DNA from: Thermoleophilaceae bacterium
GTDB lineage: Bacteria > Actinomycetota > Thermoleophilia > Solirubrobacterales > Thermoleophilaceae
Direction: 5' to 3'
Assembly (NCBI GenBank): GCA_013812065.1
Contig: JACCUC010000132.1
Span: 1 to 8,663, forward strand
DNA: 8,663 nt
The translations under genes and the position numbers were made by a program. The stretch's first letter is position 1. Each line of letters opens with the position of its first letter. Below, piece after piece: positions 5,519 through 8,663 of this stretch. Under the pieces are notes generated by a model that was given only the letters and a program-made list of their open reading frames with translations, did no database searches and was not told where the DNA came from.

Positions 5519-5549
5519 TTGTATTTAGCTGATATAACAAACGCTCGAT
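5515..5549. promoter_or_regulatory. Shared AT-rich divergent promoter region of ynfA and the ArsR operon
   Basis: This is a strikingly AT-rich patch in a GC-rich window. On the plus strand TATAAC (5533-5538) is a good -10 hexamer placing transcription start at or just before the ArsR ATG at 5550; no convincing -35 is seen. On the minus strand TACAAT (5523-5518) is -10 like. The imperfect dyad with outer bases TGT...ACA at 5521-5540 and the 8-base palindrome ACAATTGT (5515-5522) are candidate ArsR-binding sites. Confidence 0.55.
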
Positions 5550-5918
5550 ATGAGCATGGCCCAATTCCTTACTCCCTTCCGCCTGCCCGAGGCGCCGGCC
5601 GAGACCGACCTCCTCGCCAAGTACTTCCGTGGCCTTGGCGACCCGACGCGGGTCCGGATCCTCCAGTTGCTCGACGAGCGCGAGCGCTCCGTGGGGGAGC
5701 TCGTGGAAGCGCTCGGAGCGCCTCAGCCGAAGGTCTCGAACCACCTCGCCTGCCTGCGCTGGTGCGGCTTCGTCGATAGCCGCCGCGAGCACCGGACCGT
5801 CCACTACCGCCTGGCCGACGAGCGGGTCGCGGGCCTCCTCGAGCTGGGCGAGGAGCTGCTGCGTGACAACGCCGAGCACGTTGCCGCCTGCCGGACCGTC
5901 GACGGGCGCGAGCGGTGA
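5550..5918 (+). CDS. ArsR/SmtB family metal-sensing repressor, CmtR-like
   Basis: 122 residues with a winged helix-turn-helix at about 20-92: GLGDPTRVRILQLL, then VGELVEALGAPQPKVSNHLA, then the wing SRREHRTVHYRL. C68 and C72 in the DNA-recognition helix (HLACLRWCGFV) and C114 near the C-terminus match, in context and spacing, the C57/C61/C102 Cd(II)/Pb(II) ligands of mycobacterial CmtR. This predicts a repressor released from DNA by a soft thiophilic metal. ATG 5550 is used, ATG 5556 is an alternative; there is no Shine-Dalgarno, in keeping with a nearly leaderless transcript. It is the first gene of a five-gene overlapping set; its TGA overlaps the GTG of the next gene. Metal identity is inference from the cysteines only. 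Confidence 0.88.
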   Translation: MSMAQFLTPFRLPEAPAETDLLAKYFRGLGDPTRVRILQLLDERERSVGELVEALGAPQPKVSNHLACLRWCGFVDSRREHRTVHYRLADERVAGLLELGEELLRDNAEHVAACRTVDGRER

Positions 5919-6103
5919 GGACGTCGCTCGCCGGCCTCGGCGGCGGATTGCTCGTGGTCGTCTGTTGCGCGGCTGCTCGCGTTCTCGTCGGCGTCCTCGG
6001 CGGGCTGGCCCTCGCGAAGTTCGCCGGTGCGGGCGTGCTCGCGCTCGCCGTGGGGGTCATGCTTCTTCGGCGCGGGGCCTGTCGCGGTAAGTGGGTGCGA
6101 TGA
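5915..6103 (+). CDS. Small membrane protein with intramembrane Cys-Cys (MerT-like?)
   Basis: 62 residues starting from GTG 5915, which overlaps the ArsR stop by four bases (GTGA). Two hydrophobic segments are seen, about 5-34 (AGLGGGLLVVVCCAAARVLV...) and 36-52. C17-C18 are adjacent within the first segment, as in the first helix of mercuric transporters of the MerT group, and C56 follows the second segment before a basic tail. This suggests a role in moving a thiophilic metal or thiol ligand across the membrane, though it is shorter than MerT (about 116 residues) and lacks its periplasmic Cys pair region. I do not know a named family for it. Confidence 0.65.
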   Translation: MRTSLAGLGGGLLVVVCCAAARVLVGVLGGLALAKFAGAGVLALAVGVMLLRRGACRGKWVR

Positions 6104-6411
6104 AGGTCGAGCTTCTCTACTTCGAGGGCTGCCCGAGTCATGACGCCCTGCTCCCTCGGCTGCGCGTCCTACTCGAGGAGGCCGGGCACGAGGGAGGCGT
6201 CGAGCTTCGGCGCGTCGAGTCGCCGGAGGCGGCCGAGGCAGAGCGCTTCCTTGGCTCGCCGAGCGTGCGCGTGAACGGTCGGGACGTCGAGCCCGGCGCC
6301 GAGAAGCGGACTGACGTCGGGCTGAAGTGCCGCCTCTACCGGACCCCTGAGGGACTTCGGGGGACGCCGCCGGAGCAATGGGTGGCCTACGCCCTCGACG
6401 GATGTCCGTAG
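6100..6411 (+). CDS. Thioredoxin-fold small protein (DF-family / MerB-associated type)
   Basis: 103 residues. The N-terminus KVELLYFEGCPSHDALLPRL is a thioredoxin-like first strand followed by G-C11-P at the start of the first helix. The region ERFLGSPSVRVNGRDVEPGA is the matching S-P-(S/T)-x-x-(V/I)-N-G cis-proline strand and turn. C77 (GLKCRLYRT) and a C-terminal DGC102P are further cysteines. Proteins of this shape are often annotated as DF family (seleno)proteins or alkylmercury-lyase-associated proteins and are found in mercury or arsenic gene groups; the biochemical role is unproven. The ATG at 6100 overlaps the preceding stop as ATGA, which is why it is preferred over GTG at 6091. Single-cysteine G-C-P-S-H, rather than C-x-x-C, suggests metal or thiol binding more than disulfide exchange. 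Confidence 0.75.
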   Translation: MKVELLYFEGCPSHDALLPRLRVLLEEAGHEGGVELRRVESPEAAEAERFLGSPSVRVNGRDVEPGAEKRTDVGLKCRLYRTPEGLRGTPPEQWVAYALDGCP

Positions 6412-6797
6412 CAGGCCGAGAAGCCCCTCCGGCCCGAGAGCGGCCGGCGGGCGCCGCGTGGACCGCGGGTGCGCCCTGTGGGTGCGCCGTGTCCCCGACG
6501 GAGGGCTCGGCCCCTGCGCTCGTGGGCCGCCAGCGCCGTGCCCGGGCGCTGGTGGGGGCGGGCCTCTGCGCAGTCGCCCTCACCGCGCTTAGCTCGCCGA
6601 GGCGGCTGGTAGCGCCGGTCGCGCTCGCTGCCGGCTGGCTCGGCGCCTCTCACCTCGTCGCCGCGGCGACCTCCTATCGGGGTTGCCCGGAGCTCGGGGC
6701 CATCCCGAGCCTCGTCCTGGGCCGCCGGGTCGAGACGAGGTGTGGCCCGTGGGCGCGCCTCGACCGGCGCCTGCGGCTCGACGCGGGGCAGAGCTAG
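6402..6797 (+). CDS. Cysteine-bearing two-helix membrane protein
   Basis: 131 residues from ATG 6402, overlapping the end of the previous gene by 10 bases; ATG 6378 or GTG 6489 are other possible starts. A polar Ala/Pro-rich N-terminus with C26-G-C28 is followed by hydrophobic segments at about 47-63 and 69-90, then a conserved-looking tail SYRGCPELGAIPSLVLGRRV and ETRCGPWARLDRRL with C95 and C114. The arrangement of a helical pair followed by a G-C-P loop resembles DUF2892-type small membrane proteins that are often linked to rhodanese genes. It is likely a membrane partner of the downstream sulfurtransferase; this is inference from position. Confidence 0.65.
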   Translation: MSVAGREAPPARERPAGAAWTAGAPCGCAVSPTEGSAPALVGRQRRARALVGAGLCAVALTALSSPRRLVAPVALAAGWLGASHLVAAATSYRGCPELGAIPSLVLGRRVETRCGPWARLDRRLRLDAGQS

Positions 6798-6801
6798 CGC
6801 C

Positions 6802-7467
6802 ATGCCGCAGCGCGTCGAGGCCAACCGACTCCGCGAGCTGACCGCTCAGGGCGGCCAGCTCGTCGAGGTGCTCCCCGAGGCCGAATACGCCGAGCTGCAC
6901 CTGACCGGCGCCCGCAACCTCCCCCTCAAGCGCCTCGACGCCCATACGGCGGTAGATCTCGACCCGGGTCGGCCGGTGATCGTCTACTGCCACGACGCCC
7001 TCTGAGACATGAGCCCACGAGCCGCGTGCCAGCTCGAGACGCTCGGCTTCGGGCAGGTGTTCGACTACGTGGAGGGCAAGGCGGACTGGCTCGCGCGCGG
7101 CCTGCCAACGGAAGGTGAGCGGGCCGGCGAGCGGCGCGCCGGCCAGCTCGCCCGCCGCGACGCCGCCACCTGCCGCCTCTCGGAGCGGATGGGCGACGTC
7201 CGCCCCCGCGTCGATGCCTCGCCCTACGGCTTCGCCCTGGTGGTGGCCGACGGAGACGTGCTGCTCGGGCGACTCCGCCGCGCGGCGCTCGAGGGTGACC
7301 CTGACCAGCGCGCCGAGGACATGATGGAAGCCGGCCCCTCGACGATCCGGATGGATACGGCGCTCGACGCGCTCGCCGAGCGGCTCGAGCGCAGCGGCCT
7401 CAAGACCGCCGTCGTCTCGACGCCGGACGGGGCGCTCGTGGGGCTAGTGCGACGGGACGACCTCTAG
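6802..7467 (+). CDS. Rhodanese-CBS fusion protein interrupted by an in-frame TGA
   Basis: One continuous frame of 221 codons broken only by TGA at codon 68 (7003-7005). Codons 1-88 encode a rhodanese domain: LVEVLPEAEYAELHLTGARN, then VIVYC63HDAL, then TGA, then DMSPRAACQLETLGFGQVFD and YVEGKADWLARGLPTEG. C63 is the usual persulfide-carrying cysteine. In this subtype (Y-C-x4-C-x-x-S-x-x-A) a second cysteine stands five residues later, which is exactly the TGA position. Codons about 100-221 form a CBS-pair-like region (DAATCRLSERMGDVRPRVDA ... EDMMEAGPSTIRMDTALDAL). Without readthrough the pieces would be 6802-7005 (67 residues) and 7009-7467 (152 residues, ATG start). The gene begins four bases after the previous one, with GGGGCAGAG upstream, and ends the operon. 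Sequence downstream of the TGA has not decayed, which favours recoding or a very recent mutation. Confidence 0.8.
7018..7036 (+). other. Possible SECIS-like stem-loop downstream of the TGA
   Basis: CGAGC (7018-7022) and GCTCG (7032-7036) pair as a 5-bp stem with loop CGCGTGCCA, whose second base is G and which contains GU in RNA. The loop begins 17 bases after the TGA. These properties meet the loose published outline of bacterial selenocysteine insertion elements, but a 5-bp GC stem is easily found by chance in this DNA. A longer alternative fold (7018-7026 with 7040-7051) also exists. Confidence 0.3.
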
Positions 7468-7485
7468 AGGCTCGCCAGCAGCGGA

Positions 7486-7516
7486 TAGTCACGCTTCATT
7501 ACCAAAGCGTGACTGT
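7486..7516 (+). repeat. Dispersed palindrome copy 6 (best copy, stem of 10-12 bp)
   Basis: AGTCACGCTT (7487-7496), loop CATTACCA, AAGCGTGACT (7505-7514): a perfect 10-bp stem, extendable by a T-G wobble and an A-T pair. It lies 19 bases after the rhodanese-CBS stop codon and is the most complete copy of the family. A lone right arm, AGCGTGACT, recurs at 7545-7553. There is no T-tract on either side. Confidence 0.85.
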
Positions 7517-8040
7517 ATGGAGGGGTCGAGGGCCGATGCAGCAGGAGCGTGACTCGGCGGCTCGGAGCGGTGCTCCGAGCGGGCCCCGAAATTGTCTTCT
7601 CAGACCTGAGCTCAGTCCGATGCGAGCTCACCCGCGGCGCGCGTCCGCCCGCTGCAAGTCCCACCGATGTTGGCGCTCGGTGGTTCGGCCAGCCGCCGGC
7701 CGCAGCTGGAGCACCGGCTGGCCCGGTGTCAGACCGGGGCAAGACGGCGACGGTCGCGCTGGCGGCCTCGTGGCCCAGCCATCGTTGAAGCGCGCCTTCA
7801 CCGAGACTTGCCGCCGCTCGCTGCCCAGCCCATCGGCGAACTGATCTTCGAGATGAACGAGCCGGAGTTATTCTTCGGCGGACGGCATCGAGTCGGCCCG
7901 TCTGCGGTTGCGTGGGCAAGCAGGCGTGGATCGGGCTCGCGAGGCGCCCGTTGCGGCCCTTGCGCGGCTGATCCCGCGGTCGCGCCACGCGGCGCACCGG
8001 GCATGGCGCGGTCCGGCCGGAGCCTTCATCGCCCCGCGGC
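7515..8040. other. About 525 bp with no convincing gene
   Basis: Open frames exist here on both strands but their translations are low-complexity arginine, alanine and proline runs, as expected of chance frames in GC-rich DNA. The only hint is on the minus strand near 7765-7800, LGEGALQRWLGHEAASAT, which recalls the L-G-H box of tyrosine recombinases but has no catalytic tyrosine after it and no recombinase sequence before it. It may be a remnant of an integrase. The region follows the ATPase gene on the minus strand. Confidence 0.5.
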
Positions 8041-8663
8041 TCAGCTGCTCGTCAAACGCGTAGCCGCCGCCTTCCAGGCAGCGACCACCGTCCGGCCCGG
8101 CGCGAGCCCGAGCGCGCGGGCCGACGCAGCGGTGACCTCGGCGGCGAGCGGCTGAGGCCCGTCGAGGCCGACGCGCACGCGGCTACCGAGCGCGGTCACC
8201 GAGGCGACCTCGACCGCCAGGCGATTGCGAGCCGACCCGCTGCCGGCTCCGTCGGGCGGCTCGAGCGCGATCTCCCACGGGAAGACGCTCGCCACCACCG
8301 GTCCCGTGGCGCGGTCGACGCTGGTGATCGCACCGCCGCCGTCGAGGTCGACCAGCGTGAGTCCCTCACGGCCGAGCCGGGCGACGCCGCTCAGCACGAC
8401 GGCGCCGGTGAAGTCGGCCACAAAGGCCGACACCGGCCGCGCGGCGAGGTCGGCGGCCCCGCCGTGCTGGACCAGCCTGCCCTCGGCCATCACGGCGACC
8501 GTATCCCCGAGGGTGGCCGCCTCGGCGAAATCGTGGGTCACGAGCAGGGTGGGAACCTCCGCCTCCCGCAGAACGGCGGCGAGCTCGCGCGTCGCGGCGG
8601 CGCGCGTGTGCGAGTCGAGCGCGGCCAGCGGCTCGTCGAGCAGCAGCGCGCGCGGTCTCGGCG
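8041..8663 (-). CDS. ABC transporter ATP-binding protein with TOBE domain (molybdate type), C-terminal part
   Basis: The gene runs off the right edge; about 207 residues are present, ending at TGA (8043-8041). The visible start PRALLLDEPLAALD contains the Walker B motif, catalytic glutamate and D-loop, followed by the H-loop LLVTHDFAEA and DTVAVMAEGRLVQHG. The last 70 or so residues (RNRLAVEVASVTALGSRVRV ... VVAAWKAAATRL) form a TOBE/Mop ligand-binding domain like that of ModC. It would energise import of an oxyanion, most likely molybdate, with a membrane permease encoded outside the window. A related sulfate or polyamine/iron ATPase is possible since TOBE domains occur there too. The Walker A and signature motifs lie off the edge. 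Confidence 0.85.
   Translation of the reverse strand, partial: PRPRALLLDEPLAALDSHTRAAATRELAAVLREAEVPTLLVTHDFAEAATLGDTVAVMAEGRLVQHGGAADLAARPVSAFVADFTGAVVLSGVARLGREGLTLVDLDGGGAITSVDRATGPVVASVFPWEIALEPPDGAGSGSARNRLAVEVASVTALGSRVRVGLDGPQPLAAEVTAASARALGLAPGRTVVAAWKAAATRLTSS

Noticed and set aside
5519..5538. TTGTAT as a -35 hexamer for the ArsR promoter
   Set aside because: It is only eight bases from the TATAAC -10 hexamer, far too close for a sigma70-type promoter.
5319..5879. Minus-strand open frame across ynfA and the ArsR gene
   Set aside because: It is antisense to ArsR and out of frame with ynfA; composition is typical of a shadow frame.
199..7513. Integron attC sites or a CRISPR array as an explanation for the palindromes
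   Set aside because: The repeats are only 26 bases, lack the GTTRRRY core of attC sites, and are kilobases apart rather than regularly spaced with unique spacers.
7667..8155. Plus-strand 162-residue open frame in the gene-free stretch
   Set aside because: It overlaps the 3' end of the ABC ATPase gene antisense, and no recognisable domain or ribosome site is seen.

Overview
This is a high-GC bacterial window with tightly packed genes on both strands. Its families (TetR regulator with a palindromic operator, YnfA, DUF3995, SnoaL-like ester cyclase, CmtR-like ArsR, rhodanese-CBS fusion) and base composition suggest an actinobacterium, perhaps of the Thermoleophilia/Solirubrobacterales type. That placement is inference; there is no rRNA or tRNA gene to support it.

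Layout. 1-137 (-): N-terminus of a PLP-dependent aminotransferase. 287-961 (+): isochorismatase-fold cysteine hydrolase. 1050-1856 (-): unrecognised protein with an R-x4-H (HEPN-like) motif. 1955-2446 (-) and 2523-3215 (+): a divergent pair, a DUF3995 membrane protein and a TetR repressor, sharing a palindromic operator that lies inside a near-consensus promoter. 3217-4649: a complete DDE insertion sequence with one transposase and several repeats at each end, inserted at the tetR stop codon. 4693-5115 (+): SnoaL-like ester cyclase. 5153-5518 (-): YnfA membrane protein. 5550-7467 (+): a five-gene overlapping operon of a CmtR-like ArsR sensor, a small Cys-Cys membrane protein, a thioredoxin-fold small protein, a cysteine-bearing membrane protein, and a rhodanese-CBS fusion. 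7515-8040: no convincing gene. 8041-8663 (-): C-terminal part of a molybdate-type ABC ATPase with a TOBE domain.

How the parts fit. The 5550-7467 operon looks like a thiol/heavy-metal or sulfur-stress module: a metal-sensing repressor followed by cysteine-bearing membrane and redox proteins and a sulfurtransferase. In its last gene an in-frame TGA sits exactly where this rhodanese subtype has its second conserved cysteine, so the gene is either a selenoprotein candidate or a fresh nonsense mutation.

A second theme is a family of six short palindromes (9-base arms around an 8-base loop, arms close to GTCACGCTT / AAGCGTGAC) that punctuate the gene boundaries from 199 to 7513. The insertion sequence has landed in the loop of one of them, and its 6-bp target duplication CTTAGG preserves the tetR stop codon. 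These palindromes, and their use as an insertion target, are the most system-like undescribed feature in the window.
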